From assembly GCF_003515705.1 (NCBI RefSeq), contig NZ_QWEH01000013.1, positions 62,001 through 126,000 of the forward strand: a stretch of 64,000 nucleotides of DNA, read 5' to 3'. A model generated the notes under the pieces. That model was not told the origin of the DNA. It worked only from the letters and a program-made list of their open reading frames with translations, and did no database searches. The first letter of the stretch is position 1. Each line of letters begins with the position of its first letter. The stretch is from Oceanobacillus profundus (lineage in GTDB: Bacteria; Bacillota; Bacilli; Bacillales; Amphibacillaceae). This document shows, piece after piece, positions 26,489 to 34,370 of the stretch. A program made the position numbers and the translations under genes.

Positions 26489-27109
26489 ATGCCTATCTCT
26501 CTCCCAACAGAGATACAAACACTTCAGATAAGCGATGAAGTGAATAAGACTATTTATTATCCACGAGTTTTCCTTACGCATAATCAAGAGCTTGAGCAAG
26601 CAATCAACCGAAGCATTGTTCTAAAAACACAACAGCTAATTGACCAGCAAGTTGGAGATTCACCAACAACACTTGAAGAAATGCTAGGTTATTTTGAAAT
26701 TAAAAATAATCAACGTGATGTTCTAAGCTTTACCTTTACGAATTATGCTTACCGTTATCACGCTGCCCATGGTATGACCTTTATTAATTCCTTAACCTAC
26801 GACCTTAAAAAGCAAAAGCCTTGTGAACTGAAAGATTTATTTAAACCTGGCAGCAATTATGTCGAACGCCTCTCCCAATTAATTCAAGAACAGATTAAAC
26901 AACGTGATATCCAATTAATTAATGAATTTAAGGAAATCGCTCCGAACCAAGACTACTACATTGCAGACAAAACCCTTGTCATATATTTTCAGCTATATGA
27001 TATTACCCCATATGTATTTGGTTTCCCAATGTTCCCAATCTCTGTTTATGACATTCAGGATATTATTGTTGAAGATGGTCCGCTTGGCAGAATGGCGGAG
27101 AATAATTAA
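26489..27109 (+). CDS. DUF3298 (RsiV-like) domain protein without membrane anchor
   Basis: A 206-residue protein. The DUF3298 pattern is visible in LSFTFTNYAYRYHAAHGMTFINSLTYDLKKQKPCELKDLF and, near the end, in the FQLYDITPYVFGFPMFPI segment. In RsiV this fold is the extracytoplasmic lysozyme-binding part of an anti-sigma factor; here no signal peptide or membrane helix is present, so it should be cytosolic. ATG 26489 is chosen because the one at 26480 touches the AAAAGG site. Confidence 0.72.
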   Translation: MPISLPTEIQTLQISDEVNKTIYYPRVFLTHNQELEQAINRSIVLKTQQLIDQQVGDSPTTLEEMLGYFEIKNNQRDVLSFTFTNYAYRYHAAHGMTFINSLTYDLKKQKPCELKDLFKPGSNYVERLSQLIQEQIKQRDIQLINEFKEIAPNQDYYIADKTLVIYFQLYDITPYVFGFPMFPISVYDIQDIIVEDGPLGRMAENN

Positions 27110-27126
27110 TAGCAGACTAAAAAATA

Positions 27127-27159
27127 CCAGCTAGAAAAGTATGATACTTTTCTAGCTGG
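27127..27159. terminator. Very stable palindromic terminator
   Basis: CCAGCTAGAAAAGTAT (27127-27142) and ATACTTTTCTAGCTGG (27144-27159) are perfect 16-bp arms around one base. On the minus strand the arms are followed by TATTTTTTAG, so it ends the DUF4317 gene; it also lies just after the plus-strand DUF3298 gene. Confidence 0.8.
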
Positions 27160-27182
27160 CTCTAACTAAAATTGGGTCTCCA

Positions 27183-28373
27183 TTATTCTTCATTTTCTTG
27201 TTTTTTTTCAAATAAAACCTCTGGAATCACTTCAAATCCTTCAATGACCGTGTTTTCTTCTACTTCAATCATTAAGCTGAGCTTGCCGTCGAATTGGATT
27301 TGACGGACATACCTTAAATCTTGTGGACTAATCGAAATATCCGCTATTTTCGTCTTAATTTTAATTGACTTTGAATTATACTTCGGCATGATACTGCTCG
27401 CTTTTAATTCATAGGATTCATCATCAATCACTCGTTTAAAAGCTGTTTCGACCTTCTCTGTATCAATATCTTCTATCCCACTGTTTTTCAGAACCTTCTC
27501 TACATCCTTATAATCTAGTTTTGGCACGTCCTCTTCTTCGTTTTCCTCTACGACTCTATGGATTTCCTCATATACATTTGAAAGCGTTGCTGTATCGATT
27601 TGATCGCCTACAACCTTTTTCACAATTTCCTCAAAGACAATTTTATCCTCCCCGGCAGTCATAGCCTCTTCCGCATTTAATACTTCTTCAATAAAATGAT
27701 AGTTTAATTCGTTTGCTTTCCCAGCTGAATAGAGAATATAATTTACATCTGCCGCATTGTCCGTAAAACAAGGGAATAAAAATCCGGATATCGGTGCGTT
27801 TAAATTAATAATTGGGTCCACAACAAAGTTATATTTAAATTCCTTTTCCACATAATCAAACAGTAATTCCTTTTTCGGATCTAGTGTCTTATTCATACTG
27901 CATAGGATAAAGGGATGGGAGTAAACGGTATTTTTCTCACTTTCTTCGCCTTCTTCACTTTGGCGCTTCATCGGCTTTCTATATTCTCCACGAATAAACG
28001 TAACGACAATATCCATTTCATATTGCTTATCCTTTAGCATTTTCTCAACAAGCTTGAGCATTTGTTCCTTCCAGTCCTCTGTATCTGGACTAAGCAGACC
28101 TTGATGCAGAATAAGCTGACTGCTATTCTCCACATCTCGCTGGAATTTTAGTTCAAATACTTTCTCATCCAATTGGCCAGATAATACTTTTTTAAAATTA
28201 GCCATAAATAATTCCTGCTGTTCAACTTCGAGCATCTCAAATGGTGTACTTTGATGATGGTAGATATCACTCGATTCTTTCATGATATATACATTAAAGA
28301 TTTCATTAAGTTTTAATAAATCATTATTCACTTTGAATTGCTTGCGAATATTTGCTATATCTTTTTTATTCAA
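27183..28373 (-). CDS. DUF4317 family protein
   Basis: A 396-residue cytosolic protein starting MNKKDIANIRKQFK and rich in acidic residues (a run of Glu/Asp near 270-285, and an acidic C-terminus). The N-terminal LKLNEIFNVYIMKES and the FLFPCFTDNAADVNYILYSAG segment are typical of DUF4317, common in Firmicutes, with no known function. Single gene between two hairpins. Confidence 0.75.
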   Translation of the reverse strand: MNKKDIANIRKQFKVNNDLLKLNEIFNVYIMKESSDIYHHQSTPFEMLEVEQQELFMANFKKVLSGQLDEKVFELKFQRDVENSSQLILHQGLLSPDTEDWKEQMLKLVEKMLKDKQYEMDIVVTFIRGEYRKPMKRQSEEGEESEKNTVYSHPFILCSMNKTLDPKKELLFDYVEKEFKYNFVVDPIINLNAPISGFLFPCFTDNAADVNYILYSAGKANELNYHFIEEVLNAEEAMTAGEDKIVFEEIVKKVVGDQIDTATLSNVYEEIHRVVEENEEEDVPKLDYKDVEKVLKNSGIEDIDTEKVETAFKRVIDDESYELKASSIMPKYNSKSIKIKTKIADISISPQDLRYVRQIQFDGKLSLMIEVEENTVIEGFEVIPEVLFEKKQENEE

Positions 28374-28435
28374 TCTCGTTCCACTCCTAAGTTAATGATC
28401 GCTATCTTTCATTAGAAATTCTGTCAAAATAAAAG

Positions 28436-28470
28436 TGGAGAGTAAATCCTAAATCTTGATTTACTCTCCA
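28436..28470 (-). terminator. Hairpin with T-run upstream of the DUF4317 gene
   Basis: TGGAGAGTAAATC (28436-28448) pairs with GATTTACTCTCCA (28458-28470); on the minus strand CTTTTATTTT follows. It lies between the CBS gene and the DUF4317 start and probably ends the CBS transcript (190 bp after its stop). Confidence 0.7.
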
Positions 28471-28659
28471 TTTTCTTTATTCATTTTAACACATAATTTC
28501 TTTATTTTGTCATTAACCAAAATTAGATCTTTCAACAATTAATAGGAGCAGAAATACTTGTTCACTAGGATTAGCCTGAAGCCTGACCTGGTGTAAAAAG
28601 CATTTTAAGAAACACTTTTTCGAGATCTGTCAGTTACTGCAAAAAAACTCTGTTCTATT

Positions 28660-29097
28660 CTAAGACTGTGGAGAAGATGGTGTGGAAATGCTGGCAAGTG
28701 CCTGTTCAGCCTCATTAGCATATTGATTTTGTACAGCTAAATCTCCCAATGCCATCATCCCAACCAATTTGCCATTTTCTACAACTGGCAACCGACGGAT
28801 TTGCTGCTCGGCCATTAATTGTGCAGCCGCATGCACATCCATATCCGGGGTACCTTGTACCATTTGCTGGGCTGTCATTACTTGAGAAACTGGTGTTTGA
28901 GCATTTTGACCTTGTGCAGTTGTACGCAACGTGATGTCACGGTCTGTTATAATCCCAACCATTTGCCCACTGTTGTTCACAACTGGTATAGCCCCAACAT
29001 TATACTGACTCATAATAGCCGCGGCTTCTTGTACAGATTGAGTCTCATTGATTGTCATAACATTAGATGTCATGATGTCTCTTACAAATTGTGGCAT
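28660..29097 (-). CDS. Two-CBS-domain protein
   Basis: A 145-residue protein made of a CBS pair. First repeat: VRDIMTSNVMTINETQSVQEAA with VGAIPVVNNSGQMVGIITDRDI; second: VSQVMTAQQMV with IRRLPVVENGKLVGMMALGDLA. CBS pairs bind adenosyl ligands; free-standing ones of this length are typical stress proteins of Bacillaceae. A Ser/Pro tail follows. ATG 29097 is chosen because GGGAGG lies 8 nt before it and overlaps the ATG at 29121. Confidence 0.85.
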   Translation of the reverse strand: MPQFVRDIMTSNVMTINETQSVQEAAAIMSQYNVGAIPVVNNSGQMVGIITDRDITLRTTAQGQNAQTPVSQVMTAQQMVQGTPDMDVHAAAQLMAEQQIRRLPVVENGKLVGMMALGDLAVQNQYANEAEQALASISTPSSPQS

Positions 29098-29359
29098 ACA
29101 AAATTCCTCCCTATTGTTCATTCGGTTTAGGTTGGTTTATTTTTCTATATTTATACACGTACAACAAAATAATCTATATCTAAATTCACGAGGATTTTGT
29201 AAAATATATAGAAAGATAAGTAATCATCACCTTGTTTCATCATGCGTTACCATAAATCATAAAAGAGGAAAGAGGAACTTCCAATTAAGTATCGTCATAA
29301 GAAAAATATGGATGTATACTTACTGAATGTATTACCAATATATTTATATTGTTATCTAT

Positions 29360-30193
29360 ATGGATTTAATTTGGAAAGGTTTGAATCTAACTTTGCGTAT
29401 AATTCGAAAAATATTTCAGCTTATTGTAGATAGACCGATTAAAAATGGAGTAATGTTGAACGATCGCTACGAAGTTTTAAGTGTTATAGGAGTTGGAAGC
29501 TTTGGAATAGTTTATCTGTGTAAAGATTTAAAAGCTAACGAGAAAAGAGTAGTCAAACAGCTTCGACCAAGTAAGCACCGCAGTAAAAATGATATGGAGT
29601 TGTTTGAAAATGAAATCGTTGTTTTGCGTACACTTAGCCACAAACGTATTCCGATGTTAATTGAATCCTTTTCATCAAACAGAAACTTATTTTATGTCAT
29701 GAGTTTAATGGAAGGTGATAATCTGGAAGACCAAATTTTCTCAAGTAAAAAAGCTTTTAATGAGAAAGATTCATTACTAATTCTCTCTTATCTGCTTGAA
29801 TTAGTTGATTACATTCACAGCAAGGGCATTTACCATCAAGATTTACGTATCCCAAACATTTTACTAAACAAGAAGGATTTATTTTTGATCGATTTTGGTT
29901 TGGCAAAGTTTAGCGCTACAGTCGATCCTCATCACTCACATGAAGGTATTCTAAAATTGAAGCAACAAGATTATTACGATTTAGGAGAAATACTTTTATT
30001 TTTGCTTTATACAACATACTCTTCAAAAAATAAAAAAGCTCTTCCTTGGACAGAAGAACTTTCTTTAAAAAAGGAAACCGTTTATTTATTGAAAAGGTTA
30101 GTACAAATTAATGAACCATACTCAAATATGAATGAAATTTTAGCTGATCTTCAGAGCGCACTTAAAGCACAAGAGCCTTTGAGTAAAAATTAG
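29360..30193 (+). CDS. Hanks-type Ser/Thr protein kinase, YbdM-like
   Basis: A 277-residue kinase domain without membrane helix or PASTA repeats. Visible motifs (numbered from 29360): glycine loop GVGSFG (44-49), Lys66 in VVKQL, catalytic loop HQDLRIPN (Asp161; the usual HRD is HQD), DFG at 178-180. DRPIKNGVMLNDRYEV and the HxDxRxPN loop resemble B. subtilis YbdM. HQD in place of HRD suggests no need for activation-loop phosphorylation. The start is uncertain (no clear ribosome site; ATG 29453 is an alternative). The stop overlaps the end of the convergent Arg/Ser-rich gene by 4 nt. Confidence 0.85.
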   Translation: MDLIWKGLNLTLRIIRKIFQLIVDRPIKNGVMLNDRYEVLSVIGVGSFGIVYLCKDLKANEKRVVKQLRPSKHRSKNDMELFENEIVVLRTLSHKRIPMLIESFSSNRNLFYVMSLMEGDNLEDQIFSSKKAFNEKDSLLILSYLLELVDYIHSKGIYHQDLRIPNILLNKKDLFLIDFGLAKFSATVDPHHSHEGILKLKQQDYYDLGEILLFLLYTTYSSKNKKALPWTEELSLKKETVYLLKRLVQINEPYSNMNEILADLQSALKAQEPLSKN

Positions 30194-30393
30194 CTGCTGC
30201 TTCTTCCTCTCCGTTTGTAGTAGCTGCTTCCACTCATTGGCGATCGTTTATACCGCCGATTGCTGCTACTGCTGCCCCGGTGATAATAACGCTTTTTCCG
30301 ATCGCTGCTGCTGCCTCGCCGATAACGTTTATGTCTTCGTTCACTGCTGCCTTGGGAAAGTTGTTTCATTTGCTTCATTATTTTTTTAAACAT
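30190..30393 (-). CDS. Small basic Arg/Ser/Tyr-rich protein
   Basis: A 67-residue protein of low complexity: after a Lys/Met-rich start it repeats blocks such as RRGSSS, RRYKRS, KKRYYHRGSSSS and ends RRGRSSS. Charge is strongly positive; no helix or known domain is seen. It has a good ribosome site (AAAAGGGG, 7 nt before ATG 30393), so it is probably expressed. It overlaps tail to tail with the kinase gene. Nucleic-acid binding, spore packaging or being a kinase substrate are all possible; the family is unknown to me. Confidence 0.65.
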   Translation of the reverse strand: MFKKIMKQMKQLSQGSSERRHKRYRRGSSSDRKKRYYHRGSSSSNRRYKRSPMSGSSYYKRRGRSSS

Positions 30394-30593
30394 GGTTTAC
30401 CCCTTTTCATTTTTGGGCTTGTTTTACTTTTTTAGTCTACCATAATTTAAAAATAAATTTAATAATGAACTTAAATGTTTGCAGGCAGATTACAGTACCT
30501 TAGTTAGCAGAATTTCATACAAATAATCAATAGAAATAGCCAATTGCATTATTCTCTGCTCACATAGAATATTTAGGAAGGTTCACCATATTT

Positions 30594-31406
30594 TTAAGCT
30601 TCCTTTCTAAGTCCTTGTTTGACTGCAGGCTGCACCTTTGAACGTCTATCGGTTATTCCGTACCAATAAGCAGCTCCGATGAACAGAGCACCTCCAATTA
30701 TATTACCAATTGATACTGGAATTAAATTCGCGACAAGACCTGCAAATGAAACAGTTTCCGGATGCGGGACCATTAAGGAAAGTGATAATAATGTCATATT
30801 CGCAACACTATGTTCAAATCCAGATGTAATAAAAGCAAATAAACACCAGAATATCATAATTAATTTCGCTGTTTCATCCTTCAGCTTGACCGAGCACCAA
30901 ACTGCCAAGCAAACGAGTATATTACAAAGTATTCCACGAACAAACAATTCCATAAATGGTGCATTCATCTTAACACTTGCTGCGGAAGTAATATAACTGG
31001 CTGTATCACCCGATGCTAGTCCCGAATAAAAGAAAAGTGCTGCAACAAGAATGGACCCGGCAAAATTTCCAAAATAACTATAGAACCAAATTCGACCTGC
31101 ATCTAAGCCAGTTGTTTTTCTCATCAAAAGTCCAATTGTCATGATCATATTATTCCCTGTGAACAGGTCTGCTCCAGCCATGATGACTAAACTCAACGCA
31201 ATGCCAAAGGAAATACCCATGATAATTTTAGTGCCTGGAGCGTTGGAGGCTTCAAGCTGCCCACCGATTGTAAAAATCAGAATGATTCCAAGTCCAACGA
31301 AAAGTCCAGCTAGCATCGCCATCAGAAAATATTTGCTTTTACTATTCTTTAGTTGGTTCACTTTTAATGCGGCTGTATTACTAAATGCAGTTATCGTCTC
31401 CATCAT
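30594..31406 (-). CDS. nirC: Formate/nitrite channel NirC
   Basis: A 270-residue FNT-family channel with six helices. Typical segments: GLFVGLGIILIFTIGG, MAGADLFTGNNM, and GALFIGAAYWYG near the C-terminus. With a nitrite reductase operon it should move nitrite (or nitrite/proton) across the membrane, preventing build-up during nitrate respiration. Its ATG overlaps the sirC stop by 4 nt, and it is the last gene of the operon. Confidence 0.9.
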   Translation of the reverse strand: MMETITAFSNTAALKVNQLKNSKSKYFLMAMLAGLFVGLGIILIFTIGGQLEASNAPGTKIIMGISFGIALSLVIMAGADLFTGNNMIMTIGLLMRKTTGLDAGRIWFYSYFGNFAGSILVAALFFYSGLASGDTASYITSAASVKMNAPFMELFVRGILCNILVCLAVWCSVKLKDETAKLIMIFWCLFAFITSGFEHSVANMTLLSLSLMVPHPETVSFAGLVANLIPVSIGNIIGGALFIGAAYWYGITDRRSKVQPAVKQGLRKEA

Positions 31407-31891
31407 TTTTTATTTCTCCTTTTCTCGTACGCATTTACTAATTCCCCCATCTGATCATCGTAGCGTTCCTCTAGCTCTTGTTTCAGCTTTTTCGCTAATA
31501 TTGGACTTGCTCCTGATGTTGATATCGTCAAAATGAACTTCTCTCTCCGAACGATTGCCGGCGTGATAAAGCTAGAGTTTTCACTATCACTTATATCATT
31601 GACCCATTGAAAATCATCGGCGCACGCACAAACATTTTTATTAATTGATTTGTTACTCGTAGCTGCAAAAATCAGATGTGCTCCCTCGATATCTTTCTCT
31701 TCAAATTCCTTCTGCTTCCATGCAACATCATGTAATTGCTCCAGTTCCTTGAGGATACGTGGACTAATCACTGTAATCGCTGCACCTGTTCCTGCAAGTC
31801 CTTTTGCCTTACGCAGAGCTATTTGACCTCCGCCAACTATGACAACTTTCTTGCCATGCAGTTTCATTATCATTGGATATAGCTGCTCCAT
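31403..31891 (-). CDS. sirC: Precorrin-2 dehydrogenase SirC
   Basis: A 162-residue NAD-dependent enzyme that oxidises precorrin-2 to sirohydrochlorin. The Rossmann loop is VVIVGGGQIALRKAKGL (17-33), followed by ITVISPRIL, AATSNKSIN and TSGASPILAKKLK, all as in the N-terminal part of Met8/CysG. A perfect GGAGGAGGTGTGTT site precedes ATG 31891, although this start lies 83 nt inside the sirB gene. Confidence 0.9.
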   Translation of the reverse strand: MEQLYPMIMKLHGKKVVIVGGGQIALRKAKGLAGTGAAITVISPRILKELEQLHDVAWKQKEFEEKDIEGAHLIFAATSNKSINKNVCACADDFQWVNDISDSENSSFITPAIVRREKFILTISTSGASPILAKKLKQELEERYDDQMGELVNAYEKRRNKK

Positions 31892-32597
31892 AACACACCT
31901 CCTCCATTCGCTCGATTAATGTTTGCTTCATTAACTCATCAAACTCTAGATTCTTGCATAAAATAAAGTTATTGTTATCTTTGATGGTTTGATCTATCCG
32001 CTTCAGCAATAATCCAGTAAATAATAAGTAAGGCATGACATAGACTTTCTCATATTGATTTTTCAGCTTTGCGATCGCTGTATCGAAGCTTGGAACAGCA
32101 GCTGTCAGAAAAGCTTCGTATACTGGTTTATTCAGGCTTTGTTCAACGACTCGACCGATTTGCTGTAATCCCATAATCGGGCCAGGTTGGCTACTTCCTC
32201 TACCTACAAGCAAAATTGCTGCGTTCTTTTCACACATTTCAGCTTTAATCCGTTTCACTACAAGCTTTATCATATTCGGATGAACACCAAATGGATCTGT
32301 TATTCGAAAAGATATATGCTCGTGTTTAGAGCGAATCGCTTGTAATGCTTCTGGAATATCTTGTTTGTGATGGACTGCTGAAAATAAAAGAACAGGCACG
32401 ATAAGAAATCGTTCGGCTCCCCTTTCGATTAGCTTTCCAAGTGTTTCAGCAATGGTTGGATGCGTCAATTCCAAAAATGCTATTTCTTGATTCGGTAATG
32501 GAACATCCTCTTTAACCGATTCAATAAATGTTTTAAATTGCTCGTTCCCCTCATCGCGCCGGCTGCCATGCCCAATATACACAACGGCATCAATCAT
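31809..32597 (-). CDS. sirB: Sirohydrochlorin ferrochelatase SirB (CbiX family)
   Basis: A 262-residue chelatase that inserts Fe2+ into sirohydrochlorin to give sirohaem. Metal His in YIGHGSRRDEGNEQF and in PVLLFSAVHHKQDIP; the second half repeats the fold (LLVGRGSSQPG, VMPYLLFTGLLLKRI). ATG 32597 overlaps the upstream stop in ATGA and follows GGAGG; an ATG at 32612 is less well placed. The C-terminus runs 83 nt into sirC in another frame, unusually long for an operon overlap, though total length is normal for the family. Confidence 0.88.
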   Translation of the reverse strand: MIDAVVYIGHGSRRDEGNEQFKTFIESVKEDVPLPNQEIAFLELTHPTIAETLGKLIERGAERFLIVPVLLFSAVHHKQDIPEALQAIRSKHEHISFRITDPFGVHPNMIKLVVKRIKAEMCEKNAAILLVGRGSSQPGPIMGLQQIGRVVEQSLNKPVYEAFLTAAVPSFDTAIAKLKNQYEKVYVMPYLLFTGLLLKRIDQTIKDNNNFILCKNLEFDELMKQTLIERMEEVCYGAAISNDNETAWQESCHSWRRSNSSA

Positions 32598-34006
32598 TCT
32601 CCACGCCTCCATTCCATCCGCTCCAATTCAGACTGGATTGACTCATCAATTGCATTAAATCCTAATCCAAAAGCATATTCCTTTACAGTTTCTCCGATAT
32701 AGGCAAATGGAATAGCATCAAGGTGGTGAACTCCGAGTTTCTCTAATTCTTCTACATAGCACTTCACAGCAGCTTTATTTGGAAAAATAACGGTCTCCCA
32801 TTTGTCTTCCATCAGCAGTCGCTTATTGATTGCATCAAAACGTGAATCGACAAGCCACTCATGAGAATAGTACAGCTTCGCTTCCTTATTTTCATAACCC
32901 TCGGGACCAATTACGATTGCACCCGCATTACTTCCCTGTGCTTTTGCCGCAATAATTCCTTTCGCAGCTAATGCTTGCTTTACCTTCACCGTTTGATACT
33001 CAATGTTACGAGGCAAGTCGCGAATATCAAAATTCGCCTTTGCTAATTGATTAAACAGCGGTTCCACGCTTTCTGGAGCGGCGAAAATTAGTTTTTTCGC
33101 ATTCATTATTGTTTCTAATTCATTTTCGCTAAATTGCTTGCTTTTCTTCTTAAAAACTGGAAATGAATATGCTTCAGCTCCTAGCTCTGTAAAATAACGT
33201 TCTAAATCAAATGGACTTCCTGATGCTTTAGCAATCACCACCCGTTTCCCTTGAAATCTTTTATTGTCAAACCAAGCAAGCGAGTCGCCTAGTGCTACGA
33301 CGTCACCAACAATCATCATAGCGGGATTACCAATATTCTCTTTCTTGATAATGTCTTTAATTGTTTCCAATGTTCCCTTTACCACTTTTTGTTTCCCTAA
33401 AGTTCCCCACTGGATAATAGCTACTTTAGTATCAAGCGATTTTCCTTGATTAATCAGTTCATCACAGTTCTCAACCAGCTTTTTCATTCCCATATAGTAA
33501 GCGATTGTATCCCCTGTATGGTTTTTGTCTTCATTCATTTGTTCATTATTTATACAAGCATGACCGGTTCTAAGTGTAAAACTGTTGCTGTAATTGCGAT
33601 GTGTAACAGGTATTCCTGCATAAGCAGCCGCTGCAATACTAGAGGTGATTCCCGGGACAATTTCATAAGGTATATCAGATGCTGCAAGTTCCTCTGCTTC
33701 TTCACCGACCCTTCCGAATACGGAAGGGTCTCCACCTTTTAAACGAACAACGTATTTTCCTTGTTTTGCAAACTGAACAAGTGATTGATTGATATTCTCT
33801 TGTCGCATGATATGTCGATTCGGCAGCTTCCCGCAATAGATAAATGCACAAGATTGCTTTGCAAAACGTAATAACCTTGGATTAGCAAGACGATCGTATA
33901 AAATGATATCTGCCTGTTTTAAGCATTCCAAGCCTTTTGTTGTAATTAATCCGATATCTCCAGGACCTGCACCGACAAATGAAACAAAACCTTTTTTATT
34001 TTCCAT
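32594..34006 (-). CDS. nasF: Uroporphyrinogen-III C-methyltransferase fused to a HemD-like domain
   Basis: A 470-residue fusion. Residues 1 to about 245 are the SUMT methylase: FVGAGPGDIGLITTKGL, YDRLANPRLL, VRLKGGDPSVFGR, GITSSIAAAAYAGIPVTHR. Residues from about 255 on (GKRVVIAKASGSPF onward, FPVFKKK, IVIGPEGYE) resemble uroporphyrinogen-III synthase. The same arrangement occurs in B. subtilis NasF. It makes precorrin-2 for the sirohaem of NirB. Lies 3 bp after nirD and overlaps sirB by 4 nt. Confidence 0.88.
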   Translation of the reverse strand: MENKKGFVSFVGAGPGDIGLITTKGLECLKQADIILYDRLANPRLLRFAKQSCAFIYCGKLPNRHIMRQENINQSLVQFAKQGKYVVRLKGGDPSVFGRVGEEAEELAASDIPYEIVPGITSSIAAAAYAGIPVTHRNYSNSFTLRTGHACINNEQMNEDKNHTGDTIAYYMGMKKLVENCDELINQGKSLDTKVAIIQWGTLGKQKVVKGTLETIKDIIKKENIGNPAMMIVGDVVALGDSLAWFDNKRFQGKRVVIAKASGSPFDLERYFTELGAEAYSFPVFKKKSKQFSENELETIMNAKKLIFAAPESVEPLFNQLAKANFDIRDLPRNIEYQTVKVKQALAAKGIIAAKAQGSNAGAIVIGPEGYENKEAKLYYSHEWLVDSRFDAINKRLLMEDKWETVIFPNKAAVKCYVEELEKLGVHHLDAIPFAYIGETVKEYAFGLGFNAIDESIQSELERMEWRRGE

Positions 34007-34009
34007 CGT

Positions 34010-34324
34010 CTACACCGCTATATATACATAGCCATCAATGACTTTTGTTTCATACGTTGGTACAGCACCATCATCCGGTTTTTGAACCTCACCTGTGACG
34101 AGTGAGACTTTCCAGTTTTGCAGGGGGCAAAATACAAACTCTCCGGAAACGATTCCTTCTGCTAAAGGTCCATTTGTATGTGGGCATCTGCTCCCTATTG
34201 CCCGGACATCCCCATTGCTCAAATGAAACAGAGCAATGGATTCCCCGCCTACATGAACTTCTTTTCCTATTTGTTTCGGCAGACTTTCAAGTTCCATGAT
34301 TTTAACTATTTCTATTGTTTTCAT
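34010..34324 (-). CDS. nirD: Nitrite reductase small subunit NirD with an altered Rieske motif
   Basis: A 104-residue Rieske-like protein. The first cluster box is CPHTNGPLAEG (Cys and His present), but the second reads CPLQNW, with Gln where relatives have the second histidine. The codon is CAA, one change from CAC or CAT. Without it a [2Fe-2S] Rieske cluster would be one ligand short; many NirD proteins need no cluster, so the subunit may still work structurally. GGAGGTCATCTACTG precedes ATG 34324. Confidence 0.88.
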   Translation of the reverse strand: MKTIEIVKIMELESLPKQIGKEVHVGGESIALFHLSNGDVRAIGSRCPHTNGPLAEGIVSGEFVFCPLQNWKVSLVTGEVQKPDDGAVPTYETKVIDGYVYIAV

Positions 34325-34370
34325 CAGTAGATGACCTCCTATTTTTCAGCCATGAACTATTTTCAGTTGC

